Shown here: piece after piece, positions 1 to 6,905 of the stretch | Numbering within the stretch: the stretch's first letter is position 1 | How the letters are laid out: each line of letters opens with the position of its first letter | Source of the DNA: Spongiibacteraceae bacterium | GTDB lineage: Bacteria; Pseudomonadota; Gammaproteobacteria; Pseudomonadales; PIVM01 | Assembly (NCBI GenBank): GCA_030618505.1 | Contig: JAUXDF010000167.1 | Coordinates: forward strand, 1 to 7,135 | DNA: 7,135 bases | Direction: 5' to 3' | Program-made: the position numbers and the translations under genes | Notes under the pieces: model-generated | What the model was told of the DNA's origin: nothing | Database searches by the model: none | The model's input: the letters and a program-made list of their open reading frames with translations, nothing else

Positions 1-2
1 TT

Positions 3-656
3 ATTAGAGCATTAACACCGGTATATGCACTGATACTGTTTGCTTGTTGGCTAAAAAGAGTGGTCTTGCCAATCGATCGATTCAGCCACGGATTAATTCA
101 AATACATGCAGTGATCATATTTTCATATTTGATGGTTTTTACGGTAGCCAATCAATTTATGCTGGAGCGTTATTGTTTTCAAATTGTCCTTCTCTATATG
201 TTATTCCTACCTTTTTGTATCGACTATCTATTAAATCGGTTTGATAACAAGCGCTTGGTGTGGCTGCCTGTATGCTTGATGTTCAGCTTGTACGCACTTG
301 ATACCGCGATTAACTCGGACTATAAAAAAGCCTATATTGCGGATGCGGCGCAGTGGATAAAAAATAGCGAAGAAGCTGATACGCCGCTTATTACCAACCG
401 GCCCCATATTGCCTACTTTAGCCAACCCAAAGAGATGCGTAGTGAAGGAGTAGGACTGTCTAACAAGGATATGCTGTCAGGCGAGTGGTTGGATGATCAT
501 ATCTATGCTGTGAATGTGAAAGCAAATAAGGAGGAGATTGTTCGCTTTATACTAGTGGCAAAAAAAGCTGATATTATTCAAGAGATTGCTAATAAGAAGG
601 GCGATAGAGTGTTTATTTTTAAAGCTGAAAATGGATTCTCCGATGAAAAGAAATGA
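3..656 (+). CDS. Polytopic membrane protein, GT39/ArnT-like glycosyltransferase, C-terminal part (5' partial)
   Basis: The frame is open from base 3 to the TGA at 654-656, so the gene begins outside the window. A GTG at 60 is an internal codon, not a supported start. The visible 217 residues contain about four hydrophobic segments, near fragment residues 3-17, 31-49, 58-77 and 84-100. A soluble tail of about 115 residues follows, with a segment reading AQWIKN and then TPLITNRPHIAYFS. The order of several membrane helices, an ERY motif just before a helix (residues 55-57) and a C-terminal periplasmic-type domain is typical of GT39/ArnT-like (PMT-superfamily) transferases. These move sugars from polyprenyl-phosphate carriers onto lipid A, glycans or proteins at the periplasmic face. 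The catalytic N-terminal loop is outside the window, so activity and substrate cannot be judged. It lies 47 nt upstream of a kinase-like gene on the same strand, which fits an envelope-glycan role. A non-enzymatic membrane protein or an O-antigen-ligase-like protein is the alternative. Confidence 0.6.
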   Translation: MRALTPVYALILFACWLKRVVLPIDRFSHGLIQIHAVIIFSYLMVFTVANQFMLERYCFQIVLLYMLFLPFCIDYLLNRFDNKRLVWLPVCLMFSLYALDTAINSDYKKAYIADAAQWIKNSEEADTPLITNRPHIAYFSQPKEMRSEGVGLSNKDMLSGEWLDDHIYAVNVKANKEEIVRFILVAKKADIIQEIANKKGDRVFIFKAENGFSDEKK

Positions 657-703
657 CCTGGCGTTTTCAAATAAATTTTAATTCTTGAGTCGATAATAAC
701 AGT

Positions 704-1450
704 ATGAATCAGCGCGTAATAACAGATGAGTACAGAGCGCTTTGTCGGGGCGATATTTCTGATTCCTGGCAGGAGGTGGGTACTGCTTCAGATGCACAGG
801 TCTATTTTCATTGTGATGAAGGTGATCAGTATTGCAAGGTCTTTCCTCGTAGAGAGGGTATTCGTCGATGCTTGAATGCTATAAAAGGTGTTCCCGTTAG
901 GCGGGCGTTTAACAAGCAGTGTTTGTTGACGAGTTTTGGTTTTAGTAGTCCCGAAATTCTGAGTTATGGTTATTGTTATGGTCGGCATTATTTGGTGACC
1001 AATGCCGTTCAAGGGATGACGCTGGATGCGTATTTTCGACTTTATGGACAGAGGTGCAGAGAGGGGAAGCATGGTTCGGCGCTGTTTAGAGAAAAACGTT
1101 GGCTTTTAAGAAATCTTGCAGAAGATGTAGCGAAAATGCATGGCAATGGATTGCGATATGGTGATTTGAACGTCCGTAATATAATCGTGAGAAAAGATTA
1201 TTCTAGTTTTGTTTATCTGGACTATGAAGCGAGCCGCCGATTTTATTTTGGGCTCCAGCGGCATGGGGAGCGAAATTTACAGCAGTTAAATTCTTGTTCT
1301 GAAACCGGTTTAAGTAAGTCAGACCGTGTTTTCTTTTTAAAAGTGTATCAACAGTATTTAGCGAAGAGATTTAATTTATATTGTGAGTCACTAGCACGCA
1401 ATGTGATGGAAAAAACAAGCGCTCGAAAGCTAAGAAAAGAAAGTCACTAG
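704..1450 (+). CDS. Small LPS-kinase-like protein (Kdo/WaaP kinase superfamily), divergent catalytic loop
   Basis: The 248-residue product has the layout of the lipopolysaccharide kinase branch of the protein-kinase-like fold. A candidate ATP-binding lysine lies in YCKVF (K45). A hinge-like stretch YLVTNAVQG spans about 96-104. The catalytic loop YGDLNVRNI covers 152-160 (D154 as base, N159 as metal ligand), and YLDYEA covers 171-176, with D173 in the DFG position. The family normally has HGD or HRD in the loop; here the histidine is tyrosine (RYGD). The usual LIDLD/DLHRA segment reads YLDYE. The expected acid of helix C is not obvious near residues 68-75. The likely role is ATP-dependent phosphorylation of an inner-core sugar (Kdo or heptose) on the cytoplasmic side, but the substrate is inferred from family only. 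ATG at 704 is the first start after an in-frame TGA at 686; no strong Shine-Dalgarno precedes it. The C-terminus is strongly basic. It converges on the WaaP gene, 22 nt apart. Confidence 0.65.
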   Translation: MNQRVITDEYRALCRGDISDSWQEVGTASDAQVYFHCDEGDQYCKVFPRREGIRRCLNAIKGVPVRRAFNKQCLLTSFGFSSPEILSYGYCYGRHYLVTNAVQGMTLDAYFRLYGQRCREGKHGSALFREKRWLLRNLAEDVAKMHGNGLRYGDLNVRNIIVRKDYSSFVYLDYEASRRFYFGLQRHGERNLQQLNSCSETGLSKSDRVFFLKVYQQYLAKRFNLYCESLARNVMEKTSARKLRKESH

Positions 1451-1472
1451 ATTATAAGTCTGGTCTGCAAAG

Positions 1473-2303
1473 TTACTTGCTAGCCTCAGATAGTTTACGC
1501 TGCTGACGTTGATGTATTGCCTGAGCCTTGGAGTCCGCTTTTTTTAGCAGATCTTGATGGCTGGATAGAATTATTCTAAGGCTCGGCTCTGCGTAATAGG
1601 TTTTCAAAAATCGAAAAATGTCTCTCTGGCTAAAATTGTACGGAAGGGTGGAAAAATAAAGTGCCCCCAAATCCTTACTTAACCAGCGTGCTGAGATCTG
1701 TGGCCACTGCAGGGCGCGGTGAAGATCCATGACATAGAGAGGAAGATTGGCGAAATCTTTCTTATCCAGCTCTTGTTTGCTGATGCGAAAATGAGAAAGA
1801 TAAAGATCTCGGTGCACGATACCGGCTTGATGTATGGTGCGAATTACCAGTGCAAGATTGTTTATCAGTAGTCGTTTATTCTTTACTGAAGGTGGGTTTG
1901 TTTGCCATTCTCTGCTGAGTTCATTGAGGGTGATGGTATCACCTAAGTCCTCGGTAATAAGGCAAGATCGATGATTTATCAAACCGTAACCCTGTTTAGC
2001 GAAACCCGCTAGTGTCGGTACATGTAGACCTAATGCGGAGAGTTGTTGAGTGCGCAGATATTCATTGTGGGCACCAATAACCGGTTTTCTTAGTCGCAGC
2101 AGATCTCCGATAATATCATTGAGGCTAATGCCACCATGATATTTAACAAAGTAGGATTTTCCCTCGATTGTTGTTCGATAGGTATGGCGAATATTTACCT
2201 GTCGGACAGTTTCACCCTCCATCGAGGCGGCTTTATCTAATACCTCTTTTGCTTGAGCAGGAAGGGTTTGCGCTAATGTTTTGTTTAACCAAAGGCTATT
2301 CAT
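1473..2303 (-). CDS. waaP: Lipopolysaccharide core heptose(I) kinase, WaaP/RfaP family
   Basis: WaaP phosphorylates heptose I of the LPS inner core in the cytoplasm using ATP. The phosphate cross-links LPS through divalent cations and stabilises the outer membrane. The 276-residue product is of normal family length. It shows a candidate ATP-binding lysine in YFVKYH (K54), a helix-C glutamate in NEYLR (E81), a hinge around ITEDLGDTITL (116-126), the catalytic loop HRDLYLSHF (164-172, D166) and the metal-binding segment MDLHRA (192-197, D193). The loop ending in a C/SHF-type motif instead of xxN, together with DLHRA, is diagnostic of WaaP as opposed to Kdo kinases. Its ATG overlaps the end of the upstream kinase gene by 8 nt and no good ribosome-binding site is visible, so translation is probably coupled to that gene. 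It is the last gene of the minus-strand operon. The C-terminal 30 residues are rich in Lys, Gln and Arg. Confidence 0.88.
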   Translation of the reverse strand: MNSLWLNKTLAQTLPAQAKEVLDKAASMEGETVRQVNIRHTYRTTIEGKSYFVKYHGGISLNDIIGDLLRLRKPVIGAHNEYLRTQQLSALGLHVPTLAGFAKQGYGLINHRSCLITEDLGDTITLNELSREWQTNPPSVKNKRLLINNLALVIRTIHQAGIVHRDLYLSHFRISKQELDKKDFANLPLYVMDLHRALQWPQISARWLSKDLGALYFSTLPYNFSQRDIFRFLKTYYAEPSLRIILSSHQDLLKKADSKAQAIHQRQQRKLSEASK

Positions 2304-3141
2304 CGCTTTGAGCTTCGCTTGTTGTTGTCTGGTAGCGGTGTGGATATTTCTTTTGATGTTTTCGAGTGATCTTACGTTGGTGTTTCTCGGCTAGAGGCAA
2401 TATGTTCTCTGAGCAGAGCGGAGCGTTTTCTGCATATCCCGCCAGAAAGGGTTTGTTGGCGCTGTCGGCCCTGTTACGTTCCTCACTGTTTACAAGAAAA
2501 CGTGCGAGATCTTTTGCCTGCTGGTTTATGTTGGCTGAACAAATAGCATCAAGGTCGACAAGGCATATTTCCTGACTATTGGCGTCAATGAGTATATTCC
2601 CCCACTTAAAATCCCCGTGCTGCAAATCCAGGCTATGCAGTTTTGCCAACTGTTTTCCAATTTGAAAAAAAATGGCTGTAGTATCAATTGGCTGAATGTC
2701 ATCGGCAATAAACTGGTTTAATGTCAGGCTGGAATTTTTCGCCTCACAAAAATAAAAACTACTGGTTTCCGTTATACCGCTCTCAAGATAGGCGAAGGGT
2801 TGCGGGACATTAATGCCGGCGTTAAGTAGCTGCAGAGAGTAAGAAAACGTTCGTCTAGCCCTGCCTGAAGTTATGTGGTGATAGATACGCTGGGGTAAGG
2901 AGGGGGAATGAAAAGCCTTGTAAAAACATCTGTCGTTGTTCGTTAGAAAGGGAGCTTCAATCAGTGCTGCACGAGTTTTCCGATTGTTTTTGAATTCGAC
3001 AATGGCGTTATCAAACAGGGCTATTGGCTGGTGTTGTTCTTTAATCCAGTGATCAAACCTACTATCAAGTACCGACTCTCCCTGCAAATTATCCACTCGC
3101 AGGGCATGGCGACTATCTGTAGTCTCATCGTTGATACTCAT
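2296..3141 (-). CDS. LPS kinase-like protein, InaA/Kdo-kinase type
   Basis: The 281-residue product belongs to the lipopolysaccharide kinase (Kdo kinase/InaA-like) superfamily. Visible elements are a candidate ATP lysine in FYKAF (K75), the stretch SGRARRTFSYSLQLLNAGI (92-110) matching the family's helix-C region, NVPQPFAYLE (111-120), the catalytic loop HGDFKWGNIL (175-184, D177 and N182) and the metal site LVDLDAI (194-200, D196). All key residues are present, so it is probably an active small-molecule or LPS-core kinase; whether it uses Kdo, a heptose or another sugar is not readable. The first 60 residues carry no recognisable motif and the last 30 are hydrophilic and basic. The start overlaps the upstream SGNH gene in an ATGA arrangement (4 nt), and the end overlaps WaaP by 8 nt, so the three genes are translationally linked. 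A WaaP gene followed or preceded by InaA-like kinases is a known arrangement in pseudomonad core loci. Confidence 0.78.
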   Translation of the reverse strand: MSINDETTDSRHALRVDNLQGESVLDSRFDHWIKEQHQPIALFDNAIVEFKNNRKTRAALIEAPFLTNNDRCFYKAFHSPSLPQRIYHHITSGRARRTFSYSLQLLNAGINVPQPFAYLESGITETSSFYFCEAKNSSLTLNQFIADDIQPIDTTAIFFQIGKQLAKLHSLDLQHGDFKWGNILIDANSQEICLVDLDAICSANINQQAKDLARFLVNSEERNRADSANKPFLAGYAENAPLCSENILPLAEKHQRKITRKHQKKYPHRYQTTTSEAQSDE

Positions 3142-4214
3142 GGTTTTTCAGCCACTTTTTCTGGCTGGGTAAACTCTTCTATATTGAGTGATGCCAGTTG
3201 TTTTTTGATCGCCGAGTTTTCTCGTGTGGATTTTGAAACTCTAAACTTTCCCTCTTTGATCGCAGTCACCATTGTCCGATTAATATCTCCGGAATAATGT
3301 GTGAGGTCTTTATAGTTATTAAGGTTATGGGTAATCTCGGTATCATTTTGAAAGTCGTAAACACTGACATTACTATAGGATAGTAGATGCTCACTTATCC
3401 AGTGCTTGAAATTTAGGGTTCTATCCAGCCATCCGCGATCATCCAGGTCTTGCCAGGCGAGGATTGAATAAGGAGGGAAAAAAAATACAAATTGAATATG
3501 CGCATTTTTCTCTAGTATAGGCTGTATGTTGACTAGGTAATTTTCCCGTAGTTTCTGGGTTTGGTAGTCCTTTTCGTCAAAGGTAAAATTGATGCGTTTT
3601 TCCCATGTCTGCAACATTAGTTGGCGGCTATAGTGATAGCGCCAGGCGGTAAGCGTTATTTGGTCAATATCGAAATAACGCTGATGTTTTTTGCTGTCTC
3701 TTAAAAAAAGGCTTTTCAGGGAAAGTTTGCTAACTTGGGGGTTAATAAGGTATTTAAGGTGATCGGAAATGGTTGGCGAACTTGTTATAAGGTAACTTAA
3801 TAAATTTTCCTGCCCGCCAGTGCTGCTGCCACTATAAATATAGGGGTCGATGCCCCAAAGGATAGTCTTGGCTTTACCGCTTTGCAGGGCTAAATTGATA
3901 ATCGTGCTTTGCTCCCAGGGGCTGCTGCCGCTCATAGCCAAGTTGATTGATTTACCCCCCAGTTCCCGGTTTACGTCGCCGGGCCTGATGTTTTTAGTCA
4001 TCGATGTGCCCATGATAAGGGTATCGTATTCTAGCTGTTCCACCAGTCCGGGATTGAGGTGGCGGTTATTACCCTTCAAATAGGGGACGTTCTCGCTGGA
4101 AAAGCGGTACTGAAGCAGAGGGTCAACCCAGAAATTAAACAGCGTAATGCCGACCAGCACCAGGGCGCTGACGGTTAAAATAGAATAGAACCACTGTTTT
4201 TTCGTAATTGTCAT
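3138..4214 (-). CDS. Membrane-anchored SGNH-type acyltransferase/esterase partner of the MBOAT protein
   Basis: The 358-residue product starts with a basic stretch and one hydrophobic segment (about 9-27), which predicts a signal anchor with the rest in the periplasm. The body has SGNH-hydrolase features. The nucleophile block is LIMGTSMTKNI (66-76, likely Ser71), a second block is INLAMSGSSPWEQ (90-102), and the C-terminal Asp/His block is KDLTHYSGD (302-310, D303 and H306 in the DxxH pattern). This resembles the AlgJ/AlgX, PatB and DltD-type proteins, which work with an MBOAT channel protein. The MBOAT exports the acyl group and the SGNH partner places it on a glycan. The gene lies 1 nt downstream of the MBOAT gene, which supports pairing. 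The start is close behind the preceding stop and has an AT-rich leader without a clear Shine-Dalgarno, suggesting coupling. The 40-residue tail after the DxxH block is charged and Lys/Glu-rich. The acceptor glycan and the acyl group (acetyl most likely) are inference. Confidence 0.75.
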   Translation of the reverse strand: MTITKKQWFYSILTVSALVLVGITLFNFWVDPLLQYRFSSENVPYLKGNNRHLNPGLVEQLEYDTLIMGTSMTKNIRPGDVNRELGGKSINLAMSGSSPWEQSTIINLALQSGKAKTILWGIDPYIYSGSSTGGQENLLSYLITSSPTISDHLKYLINPQVSKLSLKSLFLRDSKKHQRYFDIDQITLTAWRYHYSRQLMLQTWEKRINFTFDEKDYQTQKLRENYLVNIQPILEKNAHIQFVFFFPPYSILAWQDLDDRGWLDRTLNFKHWISEHLLSYSNVSVYDFQNDTEITHNLNNYKDLTHYSGDINRTMVTAIKEGKFRVSKSTRENSAIKKQLASLNIEEFTQPEKVAEKP

Positions 4215-4215
4215 A

Positions 4216-5670
4216 TCAAAAGTTAAAATAGATAAATTCGCTGACCCGATTGATATTAGATACTGCCCAGATAAACACCACTACGGTAAAACCAGCCCTG
4301 AGTGGCGAGTATTGTAAGCGATCCTTCATCTCAATGCTGTTGCGATGAAAGAGGCATATCAGAATAAACACAACTAGGGTATAGAATTCACTGCCGGAAA
4401 AGTCATGGAGGGTGGGGAATCTTTTCATAACCTCCCCTAGTGTGGCTAGTTGGGGGAGTTTGTCTGCTAAAGCCTCGGGTACGATAATGCCGTTTAGCCC
4501 CAACATTGAACGGGCTATATGTGTCGCATCGCTAAGTTGTTCAGCGCGAAAGAACACCCAGGCGATATTGATAAAATTAAAGGTGATAAACCAGGCCAGT
4601 AGGCGGTTTAATCGAACACCTGTCTTCTGCCAGATACGGTGTACGGCAAGGGCAGCGCCGTGCATGGCGCCCCAAACGATAAAAGTCCAGCCCGCACCAT
4701 GCCAGATGCCGCCAATCAGGAAAGTAATAAAAAGGTTGGTAAGGGTGCGGGAAAATCCGTAGCGATTTCCCCCTAGCGGGATATAGACATAATCGCGTAA
4801 AAAGGCGCTGAGTGTAATATGCCAGCGGCGCCAGAATTCTTGAATATCGAGGGATTTATAAGGAGAGTTAAAGTTGACTGGCAGTTTGATATTAAAAAAC
4901 AGCGCAACGCCGATTGCCATATCGCAATAGGCGCTAAAATCAAAATAGAGTTGCAGGGTATAGGAGAGAGAGGTGGCCCAGGCTTCGAGCAGGGATAGCT
5001 GATCGGCGGCGGCAAAACCGGCATTGGCCGTCAGGGCAAATTCGTCGGCAATAATAATTTTTTTAAACAGACCGATAGCAAATATAAAAAGGCCTCGGGA
5101 CAGATTGTCATAGTTTAGCCTGCGATTTTGGCGGCTATGAAATTGTGGCATCATCTCTTTATGATGAACAATTGGGCCAGCAATAAGCTGTGGGAAAAAA
5201 GTCACAAAAAGAAGGTAGGTTAAAAAGTCTCTCTCTTTAGCTTTACCCCGGTAACTGTCCACTAGAAAACTGATCTGCTGGAAGGTAAAGAAACTAATTG
5301 CCAGTGGCAGGACAATCTCTGTCAGTGGCATATCACGAGATAGCAACTGGTTGAGGTTGTCGATCATAAAGTCGGTGTATTTGTAGTAGCCGAGCAGAGT
5401 GATATTAAACAGAATCCCTGCGCTAATTAAGCCTTTACCCGGTTTACCCTGTTGATAATTCTTATTGAGCCCTCGGCCAATAAGAAAGTTGACGCCCGCT
5501 GAGCCCAGGATGAGCGGTAGATAAGAAATATTCCACCAGCTATAAAAGAATAACGAGCTGGCGACCAGCCAAGCTGTGGCCAGGCGGCTGTTAAAGTGCT
5601 GTATCCACCAGTAGCCAATAACGGCTAGCGGCAAAAATAAAAACAGAAATTCGATGGAGTTAAACAGCAT
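4216..5670 (-). CDS. MBOAT family membrane-bound O-acyltransferase (AlgI-like)
   Basis: The 484-residue product matches the usual AlgI/PatA-type length and starts with the family's characteristic MLFNSIEFLFLFLPL, which supports the ATG at 5668-5670. It has about ten to twelve membrane segments. Conserved landmarks include SFFTFQQISFLVD (126-138), LIAGPIVHHKEMMPQ (162-176), YFDFSAYCDMAIG (242-254), EFWRRWHITLSAFLRDY (278-294), and GGIWHGAGW (320-328), whose His324 corresponds to the invariant MBOAT catalytic histidine. A second histidine lies in WGAMHG (His337). The protein is expected to take an acyl group, usually acetyl from acetyl-CoA, across the inner membrane and hand it to a periplasmic partner for glycan O-acylation. 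The adjacent SGNH gene is the natural partner. It begins 5 nt after the methyltransferase stop. A GGAGG within the last codons of that gene lies about 16 nt from this ATG, rather far for a standard Shine-Dalgarno. Alginate acetylation is unlikely as no other alginate genes are nearby. Confidence 0.92.
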   Translation of the reverse strand: MLFNSIEFLFLFLPLAVIGYWWIQHFNSRLATAWLVASSLFFYSWWNISYLPLILGSAGVNFLIGRGLNKNYQQGKPGKGLISAGILFNITLLGYYKYTDFMIDNLNQLLSRDMPLTEIVLPLAISFFTFQQISFLVDSYRGKAKERDFLTYLLFVTFFPQLIAGPIVHHKEMMPQFHSRQNRRLNYDNLSRGLFIFAIGLFKKIIIADEFALTANAGFAAADQLSLLEAWATSLSYTLQLYFDFSAYCDMAIGVALFFNIKLPVNFNSPYKSLDIQEFWRRWHITLSAFLRDYVYIPLGGNRYGFSRTLTNLFITFLIGGIWHGAGWTFIVWGAMHGAALAVHRIWQKTGVRLNRLLAWFITFNFINIAWVFFRAEQLSDATHIARSMLGLNGIIVPEALADKLPQLATLGEVMKRFPTLHDFSGSEFYTLVVFILICLFHRNSIEMKDRLQYSPLRAGFTVVVFIWAVSNINRVSEFIYFNF

Positions 5671-5675
5671 GGGTC

Positions 5676-6512
5676 TTATTTAAAGGCCTCCATATACAGC
5701 GAAATGCGTGGGCGAGTGCTGTCAAAATATCGAGTGTCTCGCAGGGGTAGTAGCAGGCTTTGTCCGTAACCGGAGCGATAAACTTTAGTAAATCCTGCCT
5801 TTTGTAAAAATGCTCTTAACTTGGTTTCACTCCACCAGTTCATATGTTGGCCTGGAAAGTCAGGGTTAAAAGAGCAGCGTTTGCAGAACAGATCCAACGC
5901 TTCGACCTGGGGGTTCTTTTGGAAGATAGCTTTGATTTCATCGTCAGATAGCTTATCGCTAGAGTTATCTTTGCTGAGTTGTGATAGTTGGCCGGCCACT
6001 TGCGAGATAAATACCTGCTCCAGAGATACCTTGGAGGGGGAGACGGCAAAAACCCGCCGCCACTTATCCTTTTTTTGGTAGCGATCTATCCAGTCAAAAA
6101 ACAAACGATCATTTCTGGCATAGGCGAGATACTCAAGCTCCGCATCCGGCATGGTAAGGCGAATGCAGCCGCCGGGTTTGAGTGCGCGGTAGGCATGAGC
6201 TAACAGGTTTTCAACGGCTGCATCATTGACATGTTCAACGGTATGAGATGAGTAGATGATTTCAGCCGAGTTATCAGTGATAGGTAAGGGCTCAAGGGCA
6301 GTTAAATCATAATGGATAAAATTGGCTTGTTGATGTCGCTGGTAATGCTCTGAGGCGAAATCCACATTGGTCCAGCAGGGGTGGCTAAATGATCCTGCGC
6401 CAATGTTATAAAAAGCTTTGTCCGCGAGCTGGCTTGTTGTGTACTGTTGATAGAATTTGTCGATATCATAGCCGGCCGGCTTGCCAAAGCGTAATTTTTT
6501 TAAGCGTTTCAT
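5676..6512 (-). CDS. SAM-dependent class I methyltransferase
   Basis: The 278-residue product carries a Rossmann-type methyltransferase core. Motif I is FYNIGAGSFSHPCW (34-47), followed by an acidic end of strand 2 at NVDFAS (49-54). HYDL (67-70) precedes a motif III/IV-like stretch SAEIIYSSHTVEHV (82-95), and ALKPGGCIRLTMPD (110-123) forms the post-core loop and strand 5. SSHTVEHV followed by LKPGG is typical of the methyltransferase 11 family common in polysaccharide and O-antigen loci. The insert after residue 125, including the Lys/Asp/Ser-rich stretch at 180-195, and the MNWWSETKLRAFLQKAGF segment (224-241) also occur in relatives found in glycan clusters. It could methylate a sugar or a lipid-linked glycan; the substrate is unknown. 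It is the first gene of the minus-strand operon. The sequence before the ATG has only a weak GAGA-type ribosome-binding site 10-13 nt upstream. An upstream ATG 10 nt earlier is out of frame. Confidence 0.8.
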   Translation of the reverse strand: MKRLKKLRFGKPAGYDIDKFYQQYTTSQLADKAFYNIGAGSFSHPCWTNVDFASEHYQRHQQANFIHYDLTALEPLPITDNSAEIIYSSHTVEHVNDAAVENLLAHAYRALKPGGCIRLTMPDAELEYLAYARNDRLFFDWIDRYQKKDKWRRVFAVSPSKVSLEQVFISQVAGQLSQLSKDNSSDKLSDDEIKAIFQKNPQVEALDLFCKRCSFNPDFPGQHMNWWSETKLRAFLQKAGFTKVYRSGYGQSLLLPLRDTRYFDSTRPRISLYMEAFK

Positions 6513-6580
6513 CTATGGCCATCTCTTTGTGCAAGTATATAAATTTGGTGGTGCGGCAGGTATGTTGGATAATTCACGCT

Positions 6581-6586
6581 ATTATA
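6581..6586 (-). promoter_or_regulatory. Possible -10 box for the methyltransferase-led operon
   Basis: The minus strand reads TATAAT here, an exact sigma70 -10 consensus, about 69 nt upstream of the methyltransferase ATG, which would give a leader of roughly 60 nt. The best-looking -35 (TTTTCA) is only 14 nt away, shorter than the usual 16-18, and no extended -10 TGn is present. The region is AT-rich, so a chance match is possible. Confidence 0.3.
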
Positions 6587-6658
6587 TAAAATTCAGTACT
6601 TGAAAAGGTGCTTTATTTTCGGACGATCGAATCTTTGTTGAGAAAGCGTTGATAGTGA

Positions 6659-6689
6659 TTGATATTTGACCGTTATGATAGAGTATACA
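6659..6689 (+). promoter_or_regulatory. Weak candidate promoter upstream of neuB
   Basis: TTGATA (6659-6664) and TATACA (6684-6689) resemble sigma70 boxes, but the 19-nt spacer is long and the site lies more than 200 nt before the neuB start. TACAAT at 6805-6810 is nearer to the gene but lacks a -35. Neither is strong. Confidence 0.15.
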
Positions 6690-6895
6690 GCCTGGTCACT
6701 AAATGAAGTCTGGGTCACAGGACCTTCAGGGCCGTTTAATGAACTATTTTGCGCTATTTACTGGGATTTACCAAGATAAAGAAAGGTGATCTGGGTGGTT
6801 TCTGTACAATGATGAGCCTAGTCGTCACAAGTGTGAGAGAATCATCCTAAATTCGACAGACTCCTGGATAATTTGAAGACGTGAGAAAACTCTTT

Positions 6896-6900
6896 AGGAA
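6896..6900 (+). promoter_or_regulatory. Ribosome-binding site of neuB
   Basis: AGGAA lies 5 nt before the ATG at 6906-6908, the normal Shine-Dalgarno distance. It fixes the neuB start and is the clearest ribosome-binding site in the window. Confidence 0.7.
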
Positions 6901-6905
6901 AGAAT

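Larger units (their letters stand above)
6513..6905. other. Divergent intergenic region between the glycan-modification operon and neuB
   Basis: This 393-nt stretch separates two divergent transcription units and should carry the promoters for both. On the minus strand there is a perfect TATAAT; on the plus strand there are only weak candidates (TTGATA at 6659-6664 with TATACA at 6684-6689, spacer 19, and an isolated TACAAT at 6805-6810). Small repeats are present: two GGTCAC hexamers at 6694-6699 and 6713-6718, and a TCACA-AG-TGTGA dyad at 6825-6836. I see no JUMPstart/ops element, no tRNA, no terminator hairpin and no insertion-sequence end. The longest ORF I followed on the plus strand is 34 codons from 6675 without a ribosome-binding site. 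Confidence 0.6.

Noticed and set aside
60..656. GTG at 60 as the true start of the first plus-strand gene
   Set aside because: The same frame is open without a stop to base 3 and codes for another hydrophobic segment, so the gene is cut by the window edge.
2366..2575. Plus-strand ORF opposite the InaA-like kinase
   Set aside because: It mirrors a well-supported kinase gene with an intact catalytic loop and has no domain or ribosome-binding signal of its own.
4412..4762. 116-codon plus-strand ORF opposite the MBOAT gene
   Set aside because: It is the antisense shadow of conserved MBOAT sequence, including the catalytic histidine region; its translation has no family-like pattern.
4216..5670. 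Assignment of the MBOAT gene as algI of an alginate cluster
   Set aside because: No alginate polymerase, epimerase, lyase or algF-like gene is present, and the neighbours are LPS kinases.
6675..6779. A 34-codon ORF on the plus strand in the intergenic region
   Set aside because: There is no ribosome-binding site and no recognisable motif, and the length is expected by chance.
6825..6836. TCACA-AG-TGTGA as a CRP site
   Set aside because: A CRP site is TGTGA-N6-TCACA; here the half-sites are in the opposite order with a 2-nt centre.
6513..6905. JUMPstart/ops element ahead of the surface-glycan genes
   Set aside because: No GGCGGTAG-type core was found on either strand in this interval.
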